A DNA stretch of 64,000 nucleotides from Microcoleus sp. bin48.metabat.b7b8b9.023 (GTDB taxonomy: Bacteria > Cyanobacteriota > Cyanobacteriia > Cyanobacteriales > Microcoleaceae), in assembly GCF_013299185.1 (NCBI RefSeq), contig NZ_JAAFKG010000001.1, positions 62,001-126,000 of the forward strand, in the 5' to 3' direction. The notes under the pieces were generated by a model, which ran no database searches, was not told the origin of the DNA, and saw nothing but the letters and a program-made list of their open reading frames with translations. Made by a program: the position numbers and the translations under genes. This document shows, one piece after another, positions 37,793-46,138 of the stretch. Numbering within the stretch: position 1 is the first letter of the stretch; every line of letters starts with the position of its first letter.

Positions 37793-38053
37793 ATGCCGTA
37801 CAGTCAATTTAGCCTCGAACAAATTAAGAGAAACTTTGGCATAACTTTTACTAGGAGGGTTGGCTTGTTTGCCGACATCCCCGAAATAGAACCCAGCATT
37901 TTTTTGCAAGAAACTTTGCAATTCAATCTACCTTTAGCACTAGAAATTAATTCCGATAAAGCTCGCTCCGAGCTAATTGTCGCGCCGATATTAGTTGAAA
38001 TCAAAAAACGGCTGCCGGAACGGATGAGTTTATTTTCAGGTAGAGAGTTCAAC
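37793..38053 (+). pseudogene. 5' half of a PD-(D/E)XK-like gene split by tnpB element
   Basis: 87 codons (MPYSQFSLEQIK...REFN) that match the N-terminal half of the intact 201-residue protein at 62307-62912 (MPYSKFTLSKAV...EEFN). The frame then runs into a TAA at 38054-38056, the first bases of the inserted element. On its own it lacks the predicted catalytic core. The two halves joined would give 199 residues. Confidence 0.88.
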
Positions 38054-39398
38054 TAAAACAGCAGGAGTCCCGCACCAAACACGGTACGACCTTGAGTGAC
38101 GGGAGGAATGCGCGTGAGGCTTAAGAGCTGAACAAATTATTTATAAACGCAGACAAAATTTCTTCAATGCGTGATAGAATTATGCCATGAAACAAGTCCT
38201 GACAGTATCTTGCAAACTCCAAGTAACGCCTGAGCAGTCCATCAAAATTGATGCAACACTTCAGGCGTTCGCGAATGCTTGCGAATATGTGAATCAAACT
38301 GTATCGCCAACTCTGACAAACGAATTGGCGATGCAATCCTTGATATATCACGATGTCAGAGATATGTTTGGACTTTCGGCGCAGTTGGCAATCCATGCTA
38401 TCAGACGGGTTTCTGGTAACAGAAAAACAGCCAAAAAAGATGGTTCGCCAGTCAACAAGTTTGCTCCTACTAGCGTCACTTACGATGCTCGTATCTTTTC
38501 TTTCAGGGAAAAAGATTGGACGGTAAGTTTGACTACTATTGTTGGTAGGGAGCGGTTTGCACTGGCCATCGGAAACTACCAACTTGGATTGTTGAAAGGT
38601 CAAAAACCCAAGACTGCTACTTTGTGCAAACGGAAAGATGGTAGTTACTATCTGAACATTCAGCTTGAGTCTCAGCCAGTCGAGCCTCCACCAAGCGATC
38701 GAGTTTTGGGCTGTGATTTGGGTAGGACTGACATTGCAGTTACTTCCGATGGAGATACATTTAGCGGTAAAGAAACTACCAAAGTTAGAAATCATTATGC
38801 CAAGTTGAGAGCAAATATCCAGCGAAAAGCCGCGAAAGGCACTCGCAGTTCTCGGCGCAGATGTCGAGAATTGTTGAAACGGTTGTCGGGCAAGGAAAAA
38901 CACTTTCAGACTTGGGTAAATCACACCATCAGTCACCGTATCGTAACCAGCGCGAAACACAAAAAACAAGTTATAGCTTTGGAAGATTTGACTGGAATTA
39001 GGGAGCGGACTAATCAGCAGCCACGCTCGAAAAAAGAGCGAAGACTTAGCAATAGCTGGGCGTTTTTCCAGTTGCGCCAATTCCTAATCTACAAAGCCAT
39101 AAAGCATAGCGTAAAGATTTTGTTTGTTGAGCCTAGATACACTAGCCAAATGTGCCACAAATGCAATCATATTCAGCCCGTACAGGGTGAATCTTATAGA
39201 AACGGCAAAAAGTTTGCTTGTGGTCATTGTGGATGGAAAGGTGATGCAGACTTAAACGGCAGTAAAAATATTGCTGCTATTGGGGCTTTCGTAAATAAGC
39301 CTGAAGGTTCGAGATTATTTTGCAATGTGCAAGATCATTTCAGGGCTATTGAAAGCCCACACTGTACCTGTACTCAGGTCAGTGCTGGGTAATTTACT
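38054..39398 (+). mobile_element. IS200/IS605-superfamily (IS1341-type) tnpB element
   Basis: 1345 bp, inferred by aligning the split gene to its paralogue: removal restores [17 protein letters not shown] opposite EEFN-VEPEAELTGYVDF without gap. The left flank is GAGTTCAAC and the right flank GTAGACCCTGC. No target duplication, as expected for this superfamily. The left end has a hairpin (TCCCG...CGGGA, 38082-38126 region) and the right end a hairpin with CCCA...TGTACTCAGGTCAGTGCTGGG at about 39354-39389. It has tnpB only and no tnpA, so it needs help in trans. Confidence 0.85.
38187..39392 (+). CDS. tnpB: TnpB RNA-guided nuclease
   Basis: A 401-residue TnpB. RuvC motifs are intact: Asp in GCDLGRTDIAV (about residue 175), Glu in ALEDLTGI (about 265) and Asp in DADLNGSKNIA (about 354). 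The zinc ribbon is CHKCNH...CGHCG. TnpB proteins use an omega/reRNA transcribed from the right end to cut the empty donor site, and so promote element retention. Its C-terminus (HCTCTQVSAG) is encoded inside the right-end hairpin region. Confidence 0.92.
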   Translation: MKQVLTVSCKLQVTPEQSIKIDATLQAFANACEYVNQTVSPTLTNELAMQSLIYHDVRDMFGLSAQLAIHAIRRVSGNRKTAKKDGSPVNKFAPTSVTYDARIFSFREKDWTVSLTTIVGRERFALAIGNYQLGLLKGQKPKTATLCKRKDGSYYLNIQLESQPVEPPPSDRVLGCDLGRTDIAVTSDGDTFSGKETTKVRNHYAKLRANIQRKAAKGTRSSRRRCRELLKRLSGKEKHFQTWVNHTISHRIVTSAKHKKQVIALEDLTGIRERTNQQPRSKKERRLSNSWAFFQLRQFLIYKAIKHSVKILFVEPRYTSQMCHKCNHIQPVQGESYRNGKKFACGHCGWKGDADLNGSKNIAAIGAFVNKPEGSRLFCNVQDHFRAIESPHCTCTQVSAG

Positions 39399-39416
39399 GT
39401 AGACCCTGCTAGGGGT
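39230..39416 (+). ncRNA. Predicted reRNA (omega RNA) of the first tnpB element
   Basis: By analogy with characterised TnpB systems, the guide RNA overlaps the tnpB 3' end and the right end, and its guide is the flanking DNA. The scaffold would end at about 39398 and the guide begin GTAGACCCTGCTAGGGG. That guide matches the reconstructed empty allele immediately after TTCAAC, which would be the TAM. No transcript evidence; extent is approximate. Confidence 0.45.
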
Positions 39417-39737
39417 TTGAGCGGTTATTGCGATTTTCTAATTAGCCGATCGCCCGAACAGCTAGTCATTGAATCCCCAGTCATCGCTTTGGTTGAAGCA
39501 AAAAACGACAACATTCTATCCGGCTTGGGGGAGTGCATGGCAGAAACGATCGCAGCACAAATATTTAACCAGCGTCAAGAAAATAACATTCAGACAATTT
39601 ATGGAGTTGTGACAACTGGGAGTATCTGGAAATTCTTTAAGCTAGAAGGAATTGCGATCGAGATTGATACCGACGAATATTTTATCAATAATGTTTCTAA
39701 AATCCTCGGTATCTTAATAAATTTTATCGAGTGTTGA
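39399..39737 (+). pseudogene. 3' half of the PD-(D/E)XK-like gene split by tnpB
   Basis: 112 codons beginning [21 protein letters not shown], matching the C-terminal half of the 62307-62912 protein. It has the predicted nuclease core: D in YCDFLI, E-x-K in LVEAKND and a downstream Gln-type segment. It has no start of its own except TTG 39417, with no ribosome binding site. Confidence 0.87.
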
Positions 39738-39821
39738 GTAAAATTCTGAATGTATGATGTAAGCTGTGATGGCAAATCGCAAGTTAAAATAGTTGTTTAC
39801 ATCCTTTAACCATAACTAGCC

Positions 39822-40076
39822 ATGAATCAAGCACCGAATCCTTTTAACTCAAATCCATCCGATCCGCTAGACCCCTTAGAGCAACAACTTGACGATCGAG
39901 GTGAAGAGTTGCCGAGGCAGTACCACCCAGCTACTAAAAAAACTCTCCAAAAATTATTTTTGATTCTGATAGTTGTCGGAGTAGTGATTGGTGGGGTTCT
40001 ATCTGTAGGCGTGATTTCGCTGATGCAAAAAGCCGGATTGACTGATGTGCCGGCGCGGGTACAGAATCCGAAGTAA
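39822..40076 (+). CDS. Small single-span membrane protein
   Basis: An 84-residue protein: a Pro/Asn/Asp-rich N-terminal 40 residues, one membrane segment (about residues 44-69, LFLILIVVGVVIGGVLSVGVISL) and a short tail. No family recognised, but the form is common in cyanobacterial conserved hypotheticals. It lies between the split gene and arsR and has its own small spacer on both sides. Confidence 0.65.
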   Translation: MNQAPNPFNSNPSDPLDPLEQQLDDRGEELPRQYHPATKKTLQKLFLILIVVGVVIGGVLSVGVISLMQKAGLTDVPARVQNPK

Positions 40077-40175
40077 TATCTACTCGGAAGGATATTTCAA
40101 TCATAAATGCAACTATTTTCTGGGATGAAGCTTGAGAAAGTATGATGTTTTGTATGGATTTTTTCAAAATAATTG

Positions 40176-40535
40176 ATGCTTAAAAATTCTAGGGCTACGC
40201 CCGATCGCCTCCCACCGCCGCAGATTTCCGAAAAACTTGTCTCCGCTGGCTTTCATGCTCTTTCTGACCCCCTGCGGATTCAGATTCTGGAGTTACTGCG
40301 GGAACAGGAGTTGTGCGTTTGCGATTTGTGCGATCGGCTGGGAGTCCCTCAGTCTAAACTCTCTTTTCACCTCAAAACCCTAAAAGAAGCCGCTTTAGTT
40401 CGCAGCCGCCAAGAAAGTCGCTGGATCTATTACACCCTCAATTTAGCTCAGTTTCTCGCGCTGGAAGAGTACCTCGCCGAGTACCGCCGCTTGAGTCAGA
40501 TGCTGCCGGCGCGCCGTTGTTCCGACGCGGGTTGA
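40176..40535 (+). CDS. arsR: ArsR-family metalloregulator
   Basis: A 119-residue winged-helix repressor. The ArsR/SmtB core is ALSDPLRIQILELLREQELCVCDLCDRLGVPQSKLSFHLKTLKEAALV (in part), with C47, C49 and C52 in the ELCVCDL segment, the classical alpha3 As(III)/Sb(III) site. ATG 40176 is chosen over TTG 40173. It is followed within about 55 bp by a promoter/operator with the family's ATCAA-N6-TTGAT signature, so it most likely represses the pstS-aqp-arsH genes and releases them on arsenite binding. Confidence 0.92.
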   Translation: MLKNSRATPDRLPPPQISEKLVSAGFHALSDPLRIQILELLREQELCVCDLCDRLGVPQSKLSFHLKTLKEAALVRSRQESRWIYYTLNLAQFLALEEYLAEYRRLSQMLPARRCSDAG

Positions 40536-40585
40536 CCCATCAATATTTCTTAATATGTTTATTGCCTGTTTGTCTTACATCATAC

Positions 40586-40613
40586 TTGACATATCAAATT
40601 TTATTGATATGAT
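40586..40613 (+). promoter_or_regulatory. ArsR operator overlapping a sigma-70-type promoter
   Basis: The -35 TTGACA (40586-40591) and -10 TATGAT (40608-40613) are 16 bases apart. Inside lies the perfect inverted repeat ATATCAA-ATTTTA-TTGATAT (40591-40610), which contains ATCAA-N6-TTGAT, the motif known for SmtB/ArsR operators in cyanobacteria. A repressor bound here would block RNA polymerase. Confidence 0.82.
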
Positions 40614-40651
40614 TCAACTGTACCCCTTAGTTATGGCATTGGGTGAAGTCA

Positions 40652-41680
40652 ATGAACCCAGCAGAAAAGCCCAAGGTTTTCGCACTAGGTATAATTGCTT
40701 TGACAATCGGTGCGATCGCGCTCCTCAACTCCTGCTCTCAAGTCCAGTCGCCAGAATCGCAGAGCATTAAAATAGACGGTTCCAGCACTGTCTATCCAAT
40801 TACGAATGCGATGGCCAAAGAATATCAAAATACGAATCCCAAAAAAGCATCAATTACTGTTGAATTTTCCGGCACCGGCGGCGGATTTAAAAAGTTTTGT
40901 GCTGGCGAAACAGACATTAGCAACGCCTCGCGCCCCATCCGCCCAGAGGAAATGGAAGCCTGCAATAAAGCTGGCATCCGCTACTACGAATTACCCATCG
41001 CTTTTGACGCTCTCACAGTAGTAGTCAATCCCAAAAATGACTGGGCAAAAGACATTACAGTAGAGGAATTGAAAAAGATTTGGGAACCAGCCGCCCAAGG
41101 TAAAATTACTCGCTGGAATCAGATTCGACCCAATTGGCCAAATCAACCCATCACCCTCTACGGTGCAGGCAAAGATTCCGGTACATTTGACTACTTCACA
41201 GAGGCAATAGTAGGTACTGCGAAAACAAGTCGAACCGACTATACAGCTAGTGAAGACGATACAGTTTTAGTGCAAGGAGTTATTAAAGACGAAAATGCTT
41301 TGGGCTACTTTGGATTGGCCTATTATGAAGACAACCAAAGTAAACTGAAAGCAGTAGGTATTGACAGAGGCAAAGGAGCAGTATTGCCCTCCCGCGAATC
41401 TGTAGAAAAAGCTCAGTATCAGCCCCTGGCGCGACCTCTATTTATCTATGTCAACTACAACTCTGCTCAAAAGAAAGTAGAACTACGCAACTTTGTAGAA
41501 TTCTACATGAAGAAAGCTCCGAGCTTAGTTAGTTCTGTGGGTTATATTCCTTTACCAAAAGAAGGATATCAACTAATTTATCAGCACTTCTACAATGGCA
41601 AAGTAGGGACTGTTTTTGGTGGTAAAGCTCAGATTGACTCGACAATTGGGGAGTTATTGCGACAGCAGGCAACTTTTTAG
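40652..41680 (+). CDS. pstS: Phosphate-binding lipoprotein PstS/SphX
   Basis: A 342-residue periplasmic phosphate-binding protein of the high-affinity Pst system. The lipobox LLNSC is at the end of the signal peptide; [27 protein letters not shown] and [16 protein letters not shown] hold the phosphate-binding residues. The start is ATG 40652 with GGTGA upstream (GTG 40643 is possible). It is the first gene after the ArsR operator, with no pstC/A/B. A dedicated phosphate-selective binding protein in an ars unit would help keep phosphate uptake up while arsenate is present (inference). Confidence 0.92.
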   Translation: MNPAEKPKVFALGIIALTIGAIALLNSCSQVQSPESQSIKIDGSSTVYPITNAMAKEYQNTNPKKASITVEFSGTGGGFKKFCAGETDISNASRPIRPEEMEACNKAGIRYYELPIAFDALTVVVNPKNDWAKDITVEELKKIWEPAAQGKITRWNQIRPNWPNQPITLYGAGKDSGTFDYFTEAIVGTAKTSRTDYTASEDDTVLVQGVIKDENALGYFGLAYYEDNQSKLKAVGIDRGKGAVLPSRESVEKAQYQPLARPLFIYVNYNSAQKKVELRNFVEFYMKKAPSLVSSVGYIPLPKEGYQLIYQHFYNGKVGTVFGGKAQIDSTIGELLRQQATF

Positions 41681-41781
41681 GTATCAGTGGTCATCTGTCA
41701 AATGTTTTAGCTTGTTAGCTGTTAATCTTGATTGGTAACTAAAATCTAACAAGAGAGGTAAATTTATCACGGATCGACTCA

Positions 41782-42492
41782 ATGTTCAAGTCAGTTTCTA
41801 AAACAATAAGCAGTTTGTTATCACCGGAGTGCAGAAGAGAAGCTATCGCAGAATTTTTGGGTACATTTATTCTGGTTTTTGCAGGCACTGGCGCAGTGAT
41901 GGTCAACAAAATTAGCCAGGGTGCTATCACTCATTTAGGCATTAGTTTTGTCTTTGGAGCGGTTGTCGCCGCGATGATTTATGCTACAGGTCACATTAGC
42001 AGCGCCCACCTGAATCCGGCTGTAACATTAGCTTTCTGGGCGAGCGGTTTTTTCCCCAAAAAACGTGTTTTGCCTTACATTTTAGCGCAGTGTGCTGGTG
42101 CGATCGCTGCTTCTAAACTGCTGCTAATTACTTTAGGTGAAGTAGCCAATCTCGGTGCAACTGTTCCTCTCAATGGTAACTGGATGCAGTCTCTAATCCT
42201 AGAAACAGTGTTGACTTTTATCTTAATGTTTGTTATCTTAGGTTCGGGACTTGATAGACGCGCTCCTATCGGTTTTGCAGGAATAGCAATTGGCTTAACT
42301 GTAGGATTAGAAGCAGCATTTATGGGGCCAATTACCGGAGCGAGTATGAATCCGGCGCGGTCATTTGGCCCAGCAATTGTAGGAGGAATTTGGCAGCACC
42401 AGTGGGTTTATTGGGTTGCACCAATTTTAGGAGCGCAACTAGCTGTTTTGGTTTATCGGATAATATCCAACGGATTTGGCGATATCAAGTAA
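41782..42492 (+). CDS. Aquaporin/MIP channel, candidate arsenite channel (AqpS-like role)
   Basis: A 236-residue MIP-family channel with six membrane segments. The two pore motifs are HLNPAVT (NPA at 78-80) and SMNPARSFGPA. The N-terminus ECRREAIAEFLGTFILVFAGTGAVM is typical. In Sinorhizobium meliloti an aquaporin (AqpS) between arsR and arsC provides arsenite efflux down its gradient. Context (arsR, arsC, arsH and no visible Acr3/ArsB) makes that role likely; sequence alone does not set selectivity. Confidence 0.9.
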   Translation: MFKSVSKTISSLLSPECRREAIAEFLGTFILVFAGTGAVMVNKISQGAITHLGISFVFGAVVAAMIYATGHISSAHLNPAVTLAFWASGFFPKKRVLPYILAQCAGAIAASKLLLITLGEVANLGATVPLNGNWMQSLILETVLTFILMFVILGSGLDRRAPIGFAGIAIGLTVGLEAAFMGPITGASMNPARSFGPAIVGGIWQHQWVYWVAPILGAQLAVLVYRIISNGFGDIK

Positions 42493-42505
42493 GCGAGGAA
42501 AATAA

Positions 42506-42556
42506 ATGAAAAGTGTGATGTTTATTTGCCAGAAAAATTCTACCGCTGTCGGATGA
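42506..42556 (+). pseudogene. 5' remnant of an arsC gene
   Basis: A 16-codon frame with a good ribosome binding site (GCGAGGAA) that encodes MKSVMFICQKNSTAVG and stops. It aligns with the first 12 residues of ArsC at 44357 (MKKVMFVCKRNS) and keeps the active-site Cys8 position, then diverges. It lies 13 bp after the aquaporin stop, in the position expected for arsC in an arsR-aqpS-arsC-arsH operon. Too short to function. Confidence 0.72.
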
Positions 42557-42566
42557 GGCGACTGCA

Positions 42567-43040
42567 ATGGACGAACAACAAGCGCAACCAATTTCAGAGG
42601 ATTTGTGGTGGGTGATTCCAGGTCAACTGGCAGGGATGCGGAAGCCAACAGCCGAGGAACTCTCTACGCTTCAATCAGTAGGTATTGGGGCGATCGTCTC
42701 TGTAATGGACGATGCTTCCAATCTGGATTTGTATGAGCAGGCAAACATTCCTCACCTTTGGTTGCCAACGAAAGGCGGTACTGCACCCAGTCACGAACAG
42801 ATTCAGCAATTGCAAACCTTTGTGGATAGCCAGAATCATTTGGGGCACGGGGTTGCAATTCACTGCACAAGTGGCAGACGACGCACCGGAACGATGCTGG
42901 CTTCCTACTTGATTCAGGCAGGTTCGTCCTATGACGATGCGATACTCACTATTCTGGATGCCAATCCCAACGTTGAATTGAGAGAGGCGCAAACCGCTTT
43001 CCTGCAAGAGTTAGCAGGAAAACAAACTTATTCTCAATAG
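42567..43040 (+). CDS. Dual-specificity/tyrosine-type phosphatase, CX5R
   Basis: A 157-residue cysteine phosphatase of the DSP/PTP superfamily. The P-loop is HCTSGRRRTG with Cys100 and Arg106, followed by the usual helix TMLASYLI. Upstream LWWVIPGQLAGMRKPTAEELSTL (in part) and GIGAIVSVMDD fit the DSP core. It starts 10 bp after the arsC fossil and 30 bp before arsH, so it is within the ars operon. Substrate unknown; arsenate reduction by such an enzyme is conceivable but unsupported. Confidence 0.88.
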   Translation: MDEQQAQPISEDLWWVIPGQLAGMRKPTAEELSTLQSVGIGAIVSVMDDASNLDLYEQANIPHLWLPTKGGTAPSHEQIQQLQTFVDSQNHLGHGVAIHCTSGRRRTGTMLASYLIQAGSSYDDAILTILDANPNVELREAQTAFLQELAGKQTYSQ

Positions 43041-43070
43041 CCCCATTCTTATAACTAATTAACGCTACTC

Positions 43071-43724
43071 ATGACTCGTTTTGACCATCCTCCTCGCATC
43101 CTGTTTTTATACGGCTCTTTAAGAGAGCGTTCTTACAGCCGTTTATTGGCGGAAGAATCGGCTCGAATTATTGAGAATTTCGGTGCAGAAATTAAGTTTT
43201 TCAATCCTCGGGAATTGCCGATTTATGGCAGCGTTCCTGATACTCATCCCAAGGTTCAAGAATTGCGGGAATTGAGCCTTTGGTCGGAGGGTCAAGTTTG
43301 GTCGAGTCCAGAAATGCACGGCAATATTACGGGTATTATCAAAAACCAAATTGACTGGATTCCTTTAAGTATTGGCGCTGTCAGACCGACTCAAGGTCGC
43401 ACTTTGGCGGTGATGCAGGTTAGCGGCGGTTCTCAGTCTTTTAATGCTGTGAATACTTTGAGGATTTTGGGCCGCTGGATGCGGATGTTTACGATTCCTA
43501 ATCAATCTTCGGTTGCTAAGGCTTATCAGGAGTTTCATGATGATGGGACGATGAAAGATTCTCCTTTTCGCGATCGCGCGATCGACGTTATGGAGGAATT
43601 GTACAAGTTTACCCTGCTGTTGCGGGAGCACACTGACTATTTGACCGATCGCCACAGCGAACGCAAGGAACAAGCGGCCAAGGAGGCGATCGCGATCGCA
43701 AATCGTGCCCTGGAAGTTAATTAA
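43071..43724 (+). CDS. arsH: ArsH, NADPH-dependent organoarsenical oxidase (FMN)
   Basis: A 217-residue flavodoxin-fold protein. [24 protein letters not shown] binds FMN phosphate, [29 protein letters not shown] and [22 protein letters not shown] are typical of ArsH. ArsH oxidises trivalent methyl/aromatic arsenicals to less toxic pentavalent forms. It follows the phosphatase by 30 bp and precedes a 630-bp repeat block. Confidence 0.95.
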   Translation: MTRFDHPPRILFLYGSLRERSYSRLLAEESARIIENFGAEIKFFNPRELPIYGSVPDTHPKVQELRELSLWSEGQVWSSPEMHGNITGIIKNQIDWIPLSIGAVRPTQGRTLAVMQVSGGSQSFNAVNTLRILGRWMRMFTIPNQSSVAKAYQEFHDDGTMKDSPFRDRAIDVMEELYKFTLLLREHTDYLTDRHSERKEQAAKEAIAIANRALEVN

Positions 43725-43747
43725 GGCAATTCAAATCGTGGAGAATC

Positions 43748-44356
43748 ACCCGGCGATTGAAATCGCGGCTACACAGACAAAACCCGCCTCCGCGGGTTGA
43801 AGAATCAAGGATTTCTCTTCAGTCCACGGAGGTGGACTTCGCTTGTGTAGCCGCGGTTTCCAACCGCCGGGGCCTTCACAAACAACAACCAACAACTAAC
43901 AACCAACAACCAACAATTAATAACTAACAAAAACCATGATTTAAATTACCCGGCGTTGAAATCACCCGGCGATTGAAATCGCGGCTACACAAACAAAACC
44001 CGCCTTCGCGGGTTGAAGAATCAAGGATTTCTCTTCAGTCCACGGAGGTGGACTTCGGTTGTGTAGCCGCGGTTTCTAACCGCCGGGGCCTTCACAAACA
44101 ACAACCAACAACTAACAACCAACAATTAATAACTAACAAAAACCATGATTTAAATTACCCGGCGTTGAAATCACCCGGCGATTGAAATCGCGGCTACACA
44201 GACAAAACCCGCCTCCGCGGGTTGAAGAATCAAGGATTTCTCTTCAGTCCACGGAGGTGGACTTCGGTTGTGTAGCCGCGGTTTCTAACCGCCGGGGCCC
44301 TAACAACTAACAACCAACAAACAACAACCAACAAACAACAACCAACAACAAAAACC
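43748..44356. repeat. Three tandem 209-216-bp units ending at the arsC start
   Basis: Palindromic cores start CCCGGCGATTGAAATCGCGG at 43749, 43965 and 44174; each has CTACACA, AAACCCGCCTCCGCGGGTT, a CAGTCCACGGAGGTGGACTT hairpin and a closing GTGTAGCCGCGGTTTC. Each unit then has a CAACAA/CCAACAA heptamer stretch that ends AAAACCATGA. In units 1 and 2 this is followed by TTTAA; in unit 3 it is the real arsC start. A diverged fourth core lies at 44808-44930. Confidence 0.88.
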
Positions 44357-44752
44357 ATGAAAAAAGTAATGTTCGTCTGCAAAAGAAACTCCTGTCGATC
44401 GCAAATGGCAGAAGGATTCGCTAAAACGATCGGCGCCGGCAAGATTGAAGTCACCAGTTCCGGTTTAGAATCAAGCAGAGTTCACCCGACAGCCATTCAA
44501 GTCATGTCCGAAATCGGCATTGATATCACCGATCAAACATCTAACGCCTTAAGCGAATTCAAAGCCGAAGATTACGACGCAGTAATTTCTCTGTGCGGCT
44601 GCGGCGTGAATTTACCCGAAGCCTGGGTATTGCGAGAAGTATTTGAAGATTGGCAACTCGACGATCCAGACGGACAACCAATCGAAACTTTTCATCGCGT
44701 GCGAGGTGAAATTAAAGCACGAGTTGAGAAATTAGTTGAAACCCTCAAATAA
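44357..44752 (+). CDS. arsC: Arsenate reductase, low-molecular-weight PTPase type
   Basis: A 131-residue arsenate reductase closely resembling the Synechocystis enzyme, which reduces As(V) to As(III) using glutathione/glutaredoxin. C8 (in VMFVCKRNSCRSQ) and the C80/C82 pair (SLCGCGVNL) correspond to the three essential cysteines described there. The start codon directly follows an AACAACC-type heptamer tract within the 209-bp repeat; no Shine-Dalgarno is visible. It is cut off from the arsR-arsH block by the repeats and may be expressed separately. Confidence 0.95.
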   Translation: MKKVMFVCKRNSCRSQMAEGFAKTIGAGKIEVTSSGLESSRVHPTAIQVMSEIGIDITDQTSNALSEFKAEDYDAVISLCGCGVNLPEAWVLREVFEDWQLDDPDGQPIETFHRVRGEIKARVEKLVETLK

Positions 44753-44807
44753 GACCTCTACGACCTATCTGAGTGTAACCGAAAATGATGTGAGTTGTAG
44801 AATTACC

Positions 44808-44930
44808 CGGCAATTGACATCGCGACTACAGAAACACTCACGCGCCTGCGCGGGTTGAAGAATCAAGAATTTCTCTTCAGTCTGCGGAGGCAGACTTTGC
44901 TTTTGTAGCCGCGGTTTCTAACCGCCGAGG
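44808..44930. repeat. Diverged copy of the CCCGGCGATTGAAATCG palindrome
   Basis: CCCGGCAATTGACATCGCGA ... GCGCGGGTTGAAGAATCAAG ... GTAGCCGCGGTTTCTAACCG. Same architecture as the cores at 43749-44300 with substitutions, between arsC and arsS. Partial copies are at 61356-61425 and 21695-21722. Confidence 0.8.
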
Positions 44931-45024
44931 ATTTGTCGCTTACCCAGAATTCGTGCTAAATTATCAGAGGCGTTCTCCAGAATGCCTCTACATTCGTTGC
45001 GAGCACCGACTAAAAATTTAGCAC

Positions 45025-46011
45025 ATGATTCAGACCGCAATCACACCTTTCAAAAACAAACTCAACTCAGCTTTAACTAAAAAGCCGATCGCAGTTTTAC
45101 AAATTAATCTAGGGAAACGCTGCAACCTCGCTTGCACTCACTGTCACGTAGAAGCTAGCCCAACACGAACTGAAGAACTTTCCCCGGAAATATGCGAACA
45201 ATTAATTGAAATCATTCGCCGTTTTCCTCAAATTCAAACTGTTGACCTCACGGGCGGTGCTCCCGAAATGCTTTACGGTTTTAAACCGCTGGCGGAAGCT
45301 GCAAGGGCCGCAGGTAAAGAGGTTATTGTTCGTTCTAATTTGACGATTTATTTTGAGAAAGGCTTTGAAGATATTCCCGAATACTGCGCGCAACACCAAC
45401 TCAGAATTGTGGCGTCGCTTCCCTGTTATCAAGCTGATAATGTTGACAAAATGCGCGGCAGCGGTGTTTTTGACAGTTCGATTCGGGCGCTGCAAAAGCT
45501 GAATCAGTTGGGATACGGAAAAAACCCAAATTTAATTCTAGATTTGGTGTACAATCCACAGGTGCCGACCACAGATAAGTTTTCGCTGACGGCGAAACAG
45601 GGCAAGTTACAGCAAGATTATCAGGTGTATTTAGCCGAACATTTTGGGATTTGTTTTAATCACTTGTTCGCAATTACTAATTTGCCTGTGGGACGGACTA
45701 AGTTTCATTTGGAACACAAAAAACTGCACAAGCCTTATCTGGGGTTTTTGGAGAATAATTTTAATCCTGGTACTCTGGGCCATTTAATGTGTCGGAACGA
45801 ATTGTCGATCGACTATTTGGGCAATGTTTACGACTGCGATTTTAACCAAATGGAAAATCTGCCCGCGAAAACTGGCAGCGGGGAAACTATAACTGTTGCT
45901 AAATTGCTGGAATCTGGTAGTTTAGATGTAATTGAAGAGGTGCAAACTGCTGCTTATTGCTACGGCTGTACGGCGGGTAGCGGTTCTAGCTGCGGCGGTA
46001 CGTTGATTTGA
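45025..46011 (+). CDS. arsS: Arsenosugar-biosynthesis-type radical SAM protein ArsS
   Basis: A 328-residue radical SAM/Cys-rich protein. The cluster motif is CNLACTHC (C33, C37, C40) within LGKRCNLACTHCHVEASPTR; VDLTGGAPEM follows, then a C-terminal DUF3641 domain with LMCRNELSIDYLGNVYDCDFNQM and the terminal AAYCYGCTAGSGSSCGG. This matches the ArsS family, which makes adenosyl-arsenical precursors of arsenosugars together with ArsM. No arsM is visible in the window. The codon for the last Cys pair is ordinary TGC, so this is not the selenoprotein form. Confidence 0.88.
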   Translation: MIQTAITPFKNKLNSALTKKPIAVLQINLGKRCNLACTHCHVEASPTRTEELSPEICEQLIEIIRRFPQIQTVDLTGGAPEMLYGFKPLAEAARAAGKEVIVRSNLTIYFEKGFEDIPEYCAQHQLRIVASLPCYQADNVDKMRGSGVFDSSIRALQKLNQLGYGKNPNLILDLVYNPQVPTTDKFSLTAKQGKLQQDYQVYLAEHFGICFNHLFAITNLPVGRTKFHLEHKKLHKPYLGFLENNFNPGTLGHLMCRNELSIDYLGNVYDCDFNQMENLPAKTGSGETITVAKLLESGSLDVIEEVQTAAYCYGCTAGSGSSCGGTLI

Positions 46012-46138
46012 TTTCAGGAGAAATTTGCGTTGATAGCAGTTTTCTATTGTGTGAAATACGGGACACGGCGCGGTACCTTTAATCGTGTTAACTTAAGTTC
46101 AAACTTAGTATCAGTCTTCTGTCTGGCGATTAAAGCCA

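Noticed and set aside
38121..39080. A 319-codon minus-strand frame across tnpB
   Set aside because: Antisense to an intact TnpB with all RuvC residues; no recognisable domain.
43748..44356. CRISPR-like regular repeats near arsC
   Set aside because: Units are 209-216 bp, contain long palindromes, and have no short variable spacers; no cas genes are present.
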